Source of the DNA: Lolium rigidum
Taxonomy: Eukaryota > Streptophyta > Magnoliopsida > Poales > Poaceae
DNA: 64,000 nucleotides
NCBI RefSeq assembly: GCF_022539505.1
Contig: NC_061508.1
Coordinates: 38,496,256-38,560,255 of the forward strand
Reading direction: 5' to 3'
Of the stretch, positions 1 through 10,440 are shown piece by piece (position 1 is the first letter of the stretch; each line of letters starts with the position of its first letter). A program made the translations under genes and the position numbers. The notes beneath the pieces are model-generated. The model worked only from the letters and a program-made list of their open reading frames with translations. It ran no database searches and was not told the origin of the DNA.

Positions 1-534
1 TTTTGACCAAATACGTCCTTTTTACTACAGTTTTATCGCGCAAGTGGGACGAGGTTGCATGTGTAGATTTTGACCATGGGCAATGTTGATTAAATCACAC
101 AAGACTTTGCTGGCCTGGTAGAAACCTGACCATTAGAATTTTTTAACAAATAAAATATGTTAATATCATAAAAATTAATTACACTCAGACTCCGCAACAA
201 CGTCATACTCCGATGTTAGTATGGATGCATACATCCGAAAAAAGAAGCTAAAAAAGAAAAAAAAATCTGCTATATTGTTCCCGTCTTTATAACAGCAGCA
301 ACACAAACACCACCATAATAACATCAAACCATTAGATACACATGTCTTTTTTTTCCGGAAAGCTCCGCCGGCGAATGGAACAGTGCATCTTATGTCTGGA
401 GTTCGCTGGATCGGGTGGTATTCGGTCGCGCGCACCCATGCTTTTATTCCGACCGTTTGGTTCTGGAGGGAGCGGCGTGAAGCTCTTTTTCTGTGTTGAC
501 ATCAAGTGACTATGGATCCATGATGAAAGTCGGA
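1..534. other. No gene recognised
   Basis: I see no coding region, RNA gene or terminal-repeat element here. The stretch is AT-rich up to about 350 and then mixed; the short reading frames have no recognisable composition or motif. Confidence 0.5.
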
Positions 535-1053
535 AGAAGAAAATTTCATGAAGGCCGGAGGGGAGGACTAGCTAAGGGAGGTTCAAGTCTCCGCGCTGTT
601 GAGGGGCTTGCTTGGTGTCTGGGCTTCACATCAGCGGTATGAAAGTGGGGGCGACAACACATGTGAAGCGCGAGTCCTACCTTTCGGAGGTGAAAACCCA
701 AGGTCGGCCTTAACCGGTTGTGCCCGGCAGTGACCTTGGTGGAGGCATTGTTTTGAGAGTGGGGACTATCTTCGGGGTGAAAACCTAAGATCTTTGATCG
801 GGCGACGACGGTGTTGGAGCACGGTTCCCTTCTTGGAGGCGTCGTTTTTGGAGAGTACGCAATTCAGGTGTTGTCATGGTGGTGGATGTATTGCTGTTGT
901 TAGGCCCGAGACACTGTAGCGGGACTTTTGTTTCTTAGTTTTCTTTTCCTTTTTTTGGCTGTGTGCATCCGTAGTGCCATTAGGGTGGTGCGTTGTTGCA
1001 GAGGCTGGGTGTAATTGGTATCTCTCGATATTAATATATTCCCTTTATCGAAA
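535..1053 (+). mobile_element. Non-autonomous retroposon with a LINE-like 3' end
   Basis: The stretch contains two 'GGTGAAAACCT/C' motifs followed by a 'GGGCGACGACGG ... TTGGAGGCGTCGT' block, which also occurs in the retroposon at 12622-14409. It ends with 'GCTGTGTGCATC', then 'TTGTTGCAGAGGC(T)GGGTGTAAT', an AT-rich stretch and a short A-run. The same 3' block ends the LINE at 62030-63262, so this looks like a non-coding element that uses LINE enzymes through a shared tail. The 5' boundary is approximate and I found no target-site duplication. There is no convincing ORF. Confidence 0.5.
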
Positions 1054-1530
1054 AATGTCTTTCTTTTTGTTGGGTAATTTTAATGTGAATATGTAGGAGA
1101 GACATAATGAAACTAGGATAAAATGCAGGATCACCACACTTTCGACAATAACACAATGTTTCCTCATGCCATATCACGGTGCATGTGCGCCAAGTCAGCG
1201 TGGAATCGTTGTTCTTGTTCAATTCATTTTCAGATTATGGGTCTCGCTTTGTTCGGACTGGCGCCACGGTGGATTCTTCCTGGGACTTTGCATGGTCAAG
1301 GATTTGCATTGAAGGTTTTGACCTTATCGATCCATCAACTTGCAACGTGTGGGTTCTCTTGTCGCAGCTTGACAACCTATCTCTTGGGTGCATGTTCTGG
1401 TTACGTGGTGATCGCCATGTCAGGAATTAATGTGAACAAGACCAATTATCTCCATGTACGTGTGTTATGGGCGGAGTGGATGTCCCTGGATCTCGTGTCC
1501 ACGACACATTCATGCCCGTTTTGGTGATTG
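1054..1530. other. No gene recognised (left flank of the CACTA)
   Basis: The overlapping short frames show no protein-like composition that I recognise. The stretch forms the left flank of the CACTA insertion and ends in the TTG target duplication at 1528-1530. Confidence 0.45.
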
Positions 1531-3551
1531 CACTACGGGAGAGGTCCAGTTTGCCGACGGTGACCGTCGGCGTAGCGTCGTCGGCATAGTTCTGGTTGGG
1601 GACTGCCCGATCACCGTCGGTACAGACTGGTCGTCGGCACAGATTGTTGTGCCGACGGTTATACCGTCGGCATAGTATTTCAAAATTTTCAATTTTTTTT
1701 TGAAAAAAGATTCAAATTATGTTTTTTTTAAACATATTTTTTTTTCAATTTTCTTCTTATTCTTTTTTACTTGTTAATCTTTCACAATCACACTTACACT
1801 TAGTACTCCTAATATTAGGTTAAATTGCACTTGTAGTCAAACTTCCCAGTTGGTCACCCATCCTCATACTACTCCCGCCCCAGCACGCTTAACTTTTTGG
1901 TTCTCTTCAGATGAGCTTCCATGAAGGAAATGACGCCCTTGTTGTTAATACTACCATATCAATCATATTAACCCTTTGACCCTGCTGCCACATCTCTATA
2001 TTTTTGAATTCTAAACAATTACTTAAGTAAACAACAATGAATATATATAAATAATAATAATAATATATAATTTGAAAAACAATTAAATGATTTCATTTTT
2101 GTCTTTTTATTTAATATGGAATAATTAATATCAGTAAATACGAATTTGGCAAATAATATGTCTAAATTGATCCGAAAAATGAGAGGAATACAAATATGGC
2201 ATCCATATCATATTTTGAACCTACAATTTAATTTATCCAAAAATCATGAGCAATAGATCAAGTACCTCTAGTTTAAATCTGGTTGACTTTATCGGAAATG
2301 AGGTGGGAAACAGCCTCAGCATGGCATAGTTTCCCGAAACGACATCATATTTGGTACGTGTGTGGGCCCTAGGATGGGAAGCAAGACCCCGGGTGCGGAT
2401 TTCTAATCCGACCCACGGGCGACCATCGTTTCATTTTTAGCGTGCCAAAACGGTTTTTATTTGTGAAGCAGCTACATGGGGCGCATTTTAGTATGACGTG
2501 AAACCTCCGTGCGATGATAGTAGACCACCTACGCACCACCTATCACATGGCATGTACACACGTTAGCTATTTGAGAACCCATGCGGCTTCCGGCGGTGTC
2601 CCGCCGAATCCGCTGGAAACTGATCGGATTTGAACTAGGGCTCAACTATCCGTCGCTCCAGAAATTCCGGAAAAAATGTTTTTAGTTCTACGACGCATCA
2701 TTATATCTGCTAATTTTTGTCCGTTTAGTTTTTTCGCGAATGGGTGCACCCGCACGCCCGGTACGGCGATACCGCATGTCCTGGGGGGCCTGTTTTGGCC
2801 ATATGGCAATTTGAACGAAGTCAAAAAATCCCACTGGGCCGCTTGGTGTCATTTTATTTGTCAAAACTGGGATGTGGCAATTATTTTGGAAAACCCTTCA
2901 CGAAAAGAGCTATCACGTCCGGGGTTCTATGGATTTTAGGGAAAATGAGGTGGGAAACGGCCTCGGCATGGCATAATTTGCCGAAACGAGGTCATATTTG
3001 GCACGTGTGTGGGCCCTAGGATGGTAAGCAATACCCAAGACGTGGATTTCTTATCCGACCCACGAGCGACCATTTTTCATTTTTGGCGTGTGTGAAAGCC
3101 ATGAAACCTCGAACATTATAGCTCATTTCTAAGAAAATTTATTTAGGTATTCGAAATATTCCATTTTTGATATTTTTCTATGATAGATCTTGTTTTTCTG
3201 CAAAATTTCATATATTATACTTTTCTCAGTTAGAATGATTTAGTTATGCTTTTTTGAAGACTGCCATGGAGAAATAGGAAAAAGCTAGGCCGACGGTTAA
3301 ACCGTCGGCACAGGTCTGTAGTGGAAAAAAAAGGAAAAAAAAATGTTGTGCCGACGGCTAGACTGGTCCTGTGCCGACGGGCAGAACTGTGCCGACGGTG
3401 ACCGTCGGCACATCCAGCTCGTACCGACGGCCAATTTAACGCCGACGGTCATCCTCGTCGCCGCGCTCCGGAGGCTACTGTGCCGACGGCCCCGACATTT
3501 GGCCGTCGGCACATCGCCTGGCCGTCGGCGTACGGCAATTCTCCCGTAGTG
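1531..3551. mobile_element. Non-autonomous CACTA (En/Spm) transposon, complete
   Basis: The element starts CACTACGGGAGA and ends with the inverted form TCTCCCGTAGTG. It is flanked by a 3-bp target duplication TTG (1528-1530 and 3552-3554), as expected for CACTA elements. Both subterminal regions are packed with copies of GCCGACGG or CCGTCGGC in both orientations (1551-1675 and 3288-3535), the usual transposase-binding architecture. At 2021 bp with no transposase-like ORF it must be mobilised in trans. The interior carries a diverged direct duplication. Confidence 0.93.
2293..3090. repeat. Diverged ~150-bp direct duplication inside the CACTA
   Basis: Two copies start at about 2293 and 2939. 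Each begins 'GGAAA(A)TGAGGTGGGAAAC' and runs through 'CGTGTGTGGGCCCTAGGATGG' to 'TCCGACCCAC(G)GGCGACCAT'. They differ at many positions, so the duplication is older than a simple recent slippage. About 500 bp separates the copies. Confidence 0.7.
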
Positions 3552-3666
3552 TTGGGGAATCGTAACATGACCATGTCATCCCAGATCAGCACGGCAAACA
3601 CTTCCAAAATTTGGCAAACCAAGTAGGTAGACTGACATGTCCAATGAAACACGTATGTAGGCGTAA

Positions 3667-5081
3667 GAGCATCTCCAGCCGCGTCTCCCAAAGCGTCCCC
3701 CAAACCGCGCCGGATTGAGCGTTTGGGGGACGTCGCTCCCCAGCCGCGTCCCCCAAACGCCTCCCCCAAATATTTAAAATACTTTTTTTGATATTTTTAT
3801 TTCAATTTTCACAGACTAATACATAATTGGGAAGGTGATAATTGGGAAGGTGGTTTACACGAAGACACAGTTAGGAACATGGTTTTCCCAAACTAATACA
3901 TAGTTTGAATCATGGTGGACACAAATATAAAATTTTGCAAAGAAACTAAACCTAACTAGGCCGTGCATCGAAGGTTTCCTGTGTTCGCTGCTAAGAAAGA
4001 ACACTCGAGGGCACACCCAGTCACCTAAACTGGAAAATCCAGCGGGAGGATGGTGCCCTGGTTCTACCGATGAGGCGAACATCCAGAAACTTCCGTGCAC
4101 GTGTTCGCTGCGAAGAAACAACACTCAGTCGTCCTCCTCGTCGGTGCTGTCGCCGTGGTAGTCCCAGCGGAAGCGCGTCTCGTCGAAGACCTTGACGCTC
4201 ATGTCCCTATCGCCGAAGTAGGAGAACAGGAGGATGAAGCCGGCTTCGAGGTTGTGGTGCCGCGCGAACTTCTCCCAGCCGATGTTGAGGTACATCTTGC
4301 TGCGAGCGTCGTAGATCACGTCGACGATCCACCGGTAGTAGCCGCATGCAGCCTCCCACAGATGCATCGTGCGCGGGCGGTCGTCGCCGGCGACGTAGTC
4401 AGCGAAGGAGTCCGGCAGCCTCTGGATGCCGCGTGGGTCGCCCTTGAGGACGAGGACGAACTCGAACAACACGTCCGGCTCCACGTCCATCTCCGACGAT
4501 GAAGCCGACGGCGTGGGAGGCAACGACGAGCGTTCAGCTCTGCCGCGGCCACGACCACGGCCGCGAGGTCGGCCTCTGCCTCTACGAGACATAGCGTCGA
4601 GTCTTGTTGAGATGGTGGCGGCTAGGGTTTGGGAGAGAGGCGCTAGGGTTTGTGTGTGAGAGGGACGATGAGAGGCGGCCCTTTTATAGGCCGGAGGGAG
4701 GCGGAGGAGCGGTGGTGCTCATTAACGCCGGCACGCAGAGCTAGGCGCGACGGGACGCGTCGGCTGCGGCTCGCGGGAACCGCACCATCGCTGCGGGAAC
4801 TGCACCGTCGGCTGCGCGCCAATAACTTCCGTCGCGAGGTAGGCGACGGTTAGGGTTAAAATGTATTGTGCCGCGGACGAGTCGGCCCCGCCACTCCCCG
4901 CCTCGCTTTTCGGTGTGTCCGGCGTCCCCGGTGCGTCCCCTGTGGGACGGGGACGGGCTCGGGGCGCCGGACACCGTATCGGGGCGCGCCGGACAAAAAC
5001 CTGCTTTGGGGGACGCGGCTGGAACGGTTTTTGTGTCCGGCGCGCCCCAAATCCCTTTGGGGGACGCGGCTGGAGATGCTC
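3667..5081. mobile_element. PIF/Harbinger-type element carrying a B3-like ORF, complete
   Basis: The terminal inverted repeat GAGCATCTCCAGCCGCGTC is present at both ends and is flanked by TAA (3664-3666 and 5082-5084), the target duplication typical of PIF/Harbinger. Additional internal copies of 'GGGGGACGCGGCTGG' lie near both ends. The 1415-bp element has no transposase; its only substantial frame is the B3-like ORF on the minus strand. A diverged relative lies at 63270-64000. Confidence 0.88.
4125..4592 (-). CDS. B3-like domain protein carried by a Harbinger element
   Basis: The 155-aa frame starts with an Arg/Gly-rich basic tail (residues ~2-22: repeated RGRGR) and a Ser/Pro/acidic linker. 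A ~110-residue domain follows, resembling a plant B3 (REM-like) DNA-binding fold: an N-terminal strand region (FEFVLVLKGDPRGIQRLPDSF), the central 'NIGWEKFARHHNLEAG' which matches the B3 signature G-W-x-x-F-x-x-x-H-x-L-x-x-G, and a final strand 'MSVKVFDE'. The C terminus is acidic (DSTDEEDD). The frame lies wholly inside the Harbinger element, so it is a passenger rather than an independent gene. Whether it is expressed or binds DNA cannot be judged here. The B3 assignment rests on motif spacing alone. Confidence 0.6.
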   Translation of the reverse strand: MSRRGRGRPRGRGRGRGRAERSSLPPTPSASSSEMDVEPDVLFEFVLVLKGDPRGIQRLPDSFADYVAGDDRPRTMHLWEAACGYYRWIVDVIYDARSKMYLNIGWEKFARHHNLEAGFILLFSYFGDRDMSVKVFDETRFRWDYHGDSTDEEDD

Positions 5082-5154
5082 TAACAGTGTTTGGTTCATG
5101 TCCGCATGTCAAGACTGCGAGATACGGTTATGTTGTCTCATCAAGCTGGGTAGC

Positions 5155-5224
5155 AACACATTGTGTACTTCACCTGGTGGTGTTCTAGGAACACATTGTG
5201 TACTTCACCTAGTGGTGTTCTAGG
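5155..5224. repeat. 2 x 35-bp tandem duplication
   Basis: Two adjacent 35-bp units (5155-5189 and 5190-5224), each starting AACACATTGTGTACTTCACC and ending TGTTCTAGG, differ at one position. This is a simple recent tandem duplication just right of the Harbinger element. Confidence 0.85.
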
Positions 5225-5226
5225 AG

Positions 5227-5667
5227 TAATCTGGTCTCGAGCTCTAGGGTGAAAATCCTAGGCCTGACCTATGTACAATGCTTGTACCTAGAAATGATGA
5301 TGTATGCTCGTTGTTTCCTTGTTGAAACCTTTGCTTGCAGATTGCACGGACTTCCTCTCTAGGATGAAAACCCATGAACTGGCCTCTGTTGTTGGATTTA
5401 AAGACAATGACGTTAGTGTGCCGTATCCTTCCTAGAGGGGTCGTTTTGTGGAACTTTCATGTTGTCCATGTGTAGCCAATGGTGGTGTTTGATATCGATG
5501 TATGTTCTTGCAGTCCTTTAATTGCTTCATCATGACTTTTAGGTTCTTTTAACAATTTGGTTGTGTGCATTCTTGATATTTTGACTATACTTGATAGTGT
5601 GTTGTTGCAGAGGCCCGCGTGCTTGATGTTATATTGATATTATTATATATTCCTTTATAGGAAAATA
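5227..5667 (+). mobile_element. Degraded non-autonomous retroposon with a LINE-like 3' tail
   Basis: This stretch has the same layout as 535-1053: 'AGGGTGAAAATCCT' and 'GGATGAAAACCC' motifs, a 'GGGGTCGTTTTGTGGA' block, then 'GTTGTGTGCATTC', 'GTTGTTGCAGAGGCC' and an AT-rich 3' end with 'TTTATAGGAAAA'. It is more diverged and has no ORF. Boundaries are approximate. Confidence 0.42.
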
Positions 5668-6515
5668 TGGTGGTGCATGTCTAAGTTAGTTTAAAAATTA
5701 AAACAAGATCTCAGAGCTTTGTATTATACTCACGAAGTAGTTCATTGGACTATTCCAAAAGATGGAGTAAAGAGCTCCCTGTCCCCATTTCATTTCCATG
5801 GAAATGACAAATAAAAGAAGTACAAAGTTCCACTTTTTTTTTATGTGGCGAACTGTCTGAGGGGCTCCTGATCATGTACTCCCTCCAGGCAAAATTAATA
5901 GATATTGTACTGCATTTTACAAGAACAACATTGAAAATGAAGAGTCCAGCAGATAGCTACCTACAATTGCATGAACCAACCAAAACCTATTACTCATGGC
6001 AGCACTCATTCGACAGTATACAACCAATACGATCGCAAGAATAGTCCCAACCGTGCTTTAGATGGTGACTTGTTCAAGCTGATTTCCACTTTAAATAGTT
6101 ATGTGTTTCCAGGAAGATGTCTCATTCAAAACCACGTAGTTTTGAATAGACTAAGCAGTTTTGGGAGTTGAAGTACAGTGTCAACAAGAAAACTTCGGAC
6201 GACAATCAGAGGAACCTCACTAGCTAAATCGATGCCGTAATGCAAACAGAAAATCTGTGCAGAGCCAGGAAAACCGCAGAAGAGATGAGCCATTTGCGTG
6301 CGACGAACACGAATTTGAACGCACGTGTTGAAAGGTTCAACCATTGATCTTGTCCTTAATTAACACACGGTAGCACACAAAAGTATACCTTTACCACCTA
6401 ATGACCTAGTCACCATCATCTAATTCCTAGTTTGGTAACGACGACCAATACATGCGCGTTTACTAATGCCATTGGCATTAGCACGCGCGCGCCTCTATCT
6501 TCTAATCAATCCTCC
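5668..6515. other. Upstream region of the lipase gene; no other gene
   Basis: The stretch is AT-rich with no convincing coding frame. The motif 'GTACTCCCTCC' at ~5876 resembles one end of a Stowaway MITE, but I cannot find the matching second end, so it is at most a fragment. The right part is presumably the promoter of the lipase gene. Confidence 0.45.
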
Positions 6516-6522
6516 TATAAAA
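6516..6522 (+). promoter_or_regulatory. TATA box of the lipase gene
   Basis: TATAAAA lies 119 bp before the chosen start codon, which leaves room for a 5' leader of about 85-90 nt. A pyrimidine-rich stretch precedes it. Confidence 0.6.
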
Positions 6523-6634
6523 TTGCTCCCTTCATGCCTGCAGAACATACACACACCTTGTGGTAGCTAGCTAGCTCTGGTTCATCGCTAAGCTCTAAGC
6601 GTGCTCTCTTGTGACATCGAACAGTCGACCGGCA

Positions 6635-8289
6635 ATGGACGGCCGGGATGAATACTTCTGCGACTTCATGGAGCTGAAGCCGCACAAGGGCGGCGTCCGC
6701 AGCCTCCTCCACCTTCTGTGCTCCGGCGACGTCGCCGAGAACGACGTTGTCGAATGTCCCCCTGGCACGACCGAAGACCGACCGTCGAAGTCGAACAGGT
6801 GGGTCATCTTCGTCTCCGTCGTGGCACAGATGCTGCTGCTGTGGGTGAAGACGCCTTTGGCAAAGCTCGGGGAGGCCGTCGAGTACTGGATGAACTTCTT
6901 CACGGTCAACGGCGGCGGGGTGCTCAAGCTTATCAGGAACACCATGGAAGGTAACTGATGAGATTTAGCATTATGTCGTATGGTCAAATTTTCAAAAGAT
7001 TCTTCAGTAAGAACAACACTGAAATGGCCAAATTATCTCATACTAGCTGCTGTACGTATTTTGCAGGCAAAGTACGAATTCCAGACAGAGAATCTCCCAA
7101 CTACCGATCGCTCATCGGGCTTCTGGACACGAGAATCGAGCTGGACGAGAAGATCAAGCCAGAGCATAGCAACTACCACGCTGCTCTCAGCATCATGGCT
7201 TCCAAAATTGCCTACGAGAACGAGGTCGTCATCAAGACCGTCGTCGAAAACCATTGGCAGATGAAATTTCTCGAGTTCTTCAACTGCTATAATGGTACGT
7301 AGGTCCAGGAAATGTGGATGCATCTCAGAAGTAAACGCATGACATGTGATGCCCATTTTCTTAATGTGCAACTAAGAAGATGTGTTCTTCGTTTCCCGGC
7401 AGAATTCCGAGGCGGACACACGACCCAAGCCTTCATGTTCGCCGACAAGGCGGTGGACGCCGACCTGGTCGTGGTGGCGTTCCGCGGCACGTCGCCATTC
7501 GACGCGGATGACTGGAGCTCGGACGTGGACCTCTCCTGGTACGAGATCCCGGATGTGGGCAGGGCACACGGCGGCTTCATGAAGGCGCTCGGGTTGCAGC
7601 CGACCGGCTGGCCGGCGAAGATCGACGCGAGCAAGGAGCGGCCGTTCGCCTACTACGCGATCCGCGACGCGCTCAAGAAGGTCCTGGCGGCCAACCCGCG
7701 CGCCAAGTTCGTGGTCACCGGGCACAGCCTCGGCGGCGCGCTGGCGGTGCTGTTCCCGGCCATCCTCGCCCTGCACGGCGAGCAAGACGAGAACGACGAG
7801 CTGCTGGCCAGGCTTCACGGCGTGTACACGTACGGGCAGCCCCGCGTCGGGGACCAGCGGTTCGGGGAGTTCGTGGAGAGGCACCTGGATACGCCGGGGG
7901 CGAAGAGGAGGTACTTCCGGTTCGTGTACTCCAACGACGTGGTGCCGCGGGTGCCGTACGACGGCGGCGCGCACCTGTTCAAGCACTTCGGGCAGTGCGT
8001 CTACGTCGACGCGTTGTACAGAGCGCAGGGCATGGTGGAGGAGCCGAACAAGAACTACTTCTCGCCGGCGTTCCTGGTGCCCAAGTACGCGAACGCGGCG
8101 TGGGAGCTCGTCAGGGGGCTCGTGATCGGGCAGGTTGCAGGGGCGGAGTACGTGGAGGGGTGGGTGATGAGGATCTCCCGGGCGCTCGGGCTGCTGATCC
8201 CCGGCCTGCCGCCGCACTCGCCGCAGGACTACGTGAACGCTACCAGGCTCGGCGCCGCGTCCCTGGACCTGCTTCTCCGTGACCATTGA
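6635..8289 (+). CDS. Class-3 lipase, oil-body-lipase type, three exons
   Basis: Exons 6635-6950, 7067-7294 and 7403-8289 join in phase (GT/AG at both introns of 116 and 108 bp) to give 476 residues. The start is the first ATG after the TATA box; it reads [20 protein letters not shown]. Residues ~55-72 form a hydrophobic, membrane-associating segment. The Lipase_3 domain in exon 3 has the elbow '[11 protein letters not shown]' with nucleophile Ser290, a probable acid Asp360 in '[11 protein letters not shown]' and a probable His453 in 'LPPHSPQDY'. These fit plant triacylglycerol lipases of the OBL1 group, which hydrolyse triacylglycerol at lipid droplets and have about this length. Coding GC is very high in exon 3, as is usual in grasses. 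No defect is visible. The family call is firm; the OBL subgroup is inferred. Confidence 0.93.
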
Positions 8290-8436
8290 TTTGTTCTTTA
8301 GAGGGCGTGACCATCAAGTTGTTGCTTCTCCGGGTTTTAGTTTTCAGCACTTGTATAAAATCCATCAGGTGTATTTTGCCCGGAAAAGAAAGTAGCAGCC
8401 ATTTCCGTGATGATCGGCCACCATAATTGGCAAGAT
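8290..8436. other. 3' flank of the lipase gene
   Basis: This is probably the 3' UTR; 'TGTATAAAATCC' near 8351 could contribute to polyadenylation. It ends with the 15-bp target duplication of the next retroposon (8422-8436). Confidence 0.45.
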
Positions 8437-9807
8437 TTTTTTATTTTTTTAAACTTAAGGTACAAGTGCCTGATTTTAAATTAATAAAGACATGAATAGC
8501 TAAAGATAAAAGATGCCGAGGGATTCAGTTTACAAGACACCAACACACACAAGCAAACACAGATTACACAAAACATACACGCTGAGCGTCAAGGTTCTCA
8601 ACCACCAAGGCCAAGCTACACACTAAAACTGACGAAAGCTGAAGCCTCGAGCTAGCTCGCCGTTGACGATAGTCTATCCCGCACTTACTCCAAATGGCAG
8701 AATGCCATGATCCGCCTCCCAAGCTGAAGAGAGCCCCTGCTCCCTCGCCCTGGTTCGAAAGACGCCGCATTGTAAGCCGGAGTCGCTCACCCTAGAGCTC
8801 AAACAGAAATCCAAGATATAGATTCCACGAAGCCGATAACAAGCAAGACCACAAAGACGACCAACACCACAAGCACAACTCCACCACCGGTCATGAGAGC
8901 TCACCAGTCTGACGTAAGCATCGGTGCATCGATGGAACAACAACACACACAAATGTACCCTCGTTGGAGAATCGAATAAGGCGATGCTAAAGGAAGCCGC
9001 CAATGTTACCAACCAGACATGGACCAACACATCGCCGCCCCATTGCCCAAAGCGGCGCCTTCAAGAAGGGAACCACGCCGAGGACGTAGTCGCCATCCAT
9101 TCCAAGAAGAATTTTCTTTTCGCACGGGCAACAAGGGGATGGTAGGAGGGAGGGGAACCTCGACGGTGCCTCCAGCGAGGAGACGATGCCCGCGGGTGTC
9201 ATCACTGTCATGGCCAACCGAACAAGGATGTACAGGAGATGGCCGAGCCAGAGGGCTACCTTCGTATCGAACGTGAGAGACACCGGCCTGCACGTCGGAC
9301 CTGCACCTGCTACGGAGACGCAACAACGAAGCCAAGACTATAGCCAACATCCATGCGCGCGCGACCTAGCCGGAGAGTCGATGCCTCCCTCCATCCTAGG
9401 GACATCGCCCTGGCTTCCAGAAGCCCACACCAAGGACACCTTCGACAGAAACTCCCCCACATGCAGTCGCTCCAGTCGGGGACTCGCCACGAGTGGACAG
9501 ACTGTCAATGGAGAAGTTGTCATGTGGACTAGCTATCCCACCGAGCGGGAGCAACAACAACGGTGAGCCCCGCACAGGGTTCCTCCTCCATTCCATTGTG
9601 CATGGAGTTGATGTCCAGATCCCGTCGCCCTATTCACCGGCTCCGCGAGCTTTGACGGTCGCACATCTGGGGGCGACGACGAGGAGGAGAGACATAGGGG
9701 GGCCAACAACGGAGGGGGCTATGGTTTTCCGTCTCGTTCGCCTAGAGGAGATGACGCAAGGGGAGCGGTTCCAAATTATGAGATGTTAGAAGGCACTTAT
9801 AAGCTAT
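8437..9807 (-). mobile_element. Non-autonomous retroposon with 15-bp target duplication
   Basis: The element is flanked by CATAATTGGCAAGAT (8422-8436) and CATAACTGGCAAGAT (9808-9822), 14 of 15 bases equal. The left end is T-rich (TTTTTTATTTTTTTAAA), the complement of an A-rich 3' tail, so the element reads on the minus strand. Long target duplication plus tail indicates target-primed reverse transcription by a LINE. The body is GC-rich, has no RT and has only frames of unconvincing composition. It sits about 150 bp after the lipase stop codon, in convergent orientation, so its antisense could touch the lipase 3' end. Confidence 0.75.
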
Positions 9808-9822
9808 CATAACTGGCAAGAT

Positions 9823-10440
9823 CGCACTAGTTCCCGGACTGAGACGAGATTCCTAACCTCTCATAATATGTGGGAGTCATTATGAACATCCAGACGACGT
9901 AGGCTTAGCCCAGTGGTTGGGATCGCAGTGGCGCACCCTAACGACCGGAGTTCGATTACTGTCAGGGACGAATTTCAGAATTGTCACACCAAGTCCCGCT
10001 TCTACTATATCAAAAAGTGTCTAGCTCCTCCTAAACACGGTTTCATTTTTTTTCATTTCATTATGAACATCCAGGCATTGCTATTGATTTTGATCGGGAG
10101 AGGTGTCTCGATCATATCTGCATATTCTTGAACTCATAGGGTCACACACTTAACGCTTCATGACGCTAGAGTAGAAACGAGATATTCATGATGGTGAAAT
10201 CGAAAATTTGTTCAGAGTCTCGGATGAGATTCAGTGTATCATAGGAGCTTCGGAATGGTTCGAAGATAAATAAAAACATATGGAAAAGTATTTTCAGAGT
10301 TACCAGAAAAGCTCAGTATTTTTTCGATATTGTACCAGAGATTCTAGAAAATTCCGCATGGTAACGTAGAAGGGCTCAACTGTCCCGGACAACCCACATG
10401 GACGAAGGAGATCGCACATGTCCACATAGGCCAGGCACGT
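9823..10440 (+). mobile_element. Old Copia (BARE/Angela-like) LTR remnant
   Basis: The stretch aligns by eye with 52385-52680 of the Copia LTR: 'TGTGGGAG(T/C)CATTATG', the 'GGTGTCTCGATCATATCTGCATA' block versus 'AGTCTCAATCATGTCTGCATA', 'GACACACTTAA', 'TTCGGA(G)TTTCGGATG(A/G)GAT' and 'TTTCGGAATG(G/A)TC'. It is interrupted by the SINE at 9894-10059. Boundaries are approximate and no internal domain remains. Confidence 0.6.
9894..10059 (+). mobile_element. tRNA-derived SINE with perfect 15-bp target duplication
   Basis: The 166-bp insert is flanked by identical ATTATGAACATCCAG (9879-9893 and 10060-10074). Its head has RNA polymerase III box A-like 'TAGCCCAGTGG' and, about 37 bp on, box B-like 'GTTCGATTACT', as in tRNA-derived SINEs. 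The body ends in a T-rich tract (TTTCATTTTTTTTCATTTC). It lies inside the old Copia LTR and is therefore younger than it. The SINE family is not assigned. Confidence 0.85.

Noticed and set aside
5876..5886. Stowaway MITE upstream of the lipase
   Set aside because: Only 'ACTCCCTCC' is present; no partner end and no duplicated TA pair.
7372..8286. 304-codon open frame on the minus strand opposite the lipase
   Set aside because: It is antisense to exon 3 of the lipase; the long frame comes from high GC3. Its Arg/Val/Pro-rich composition has no protein-like motifs.
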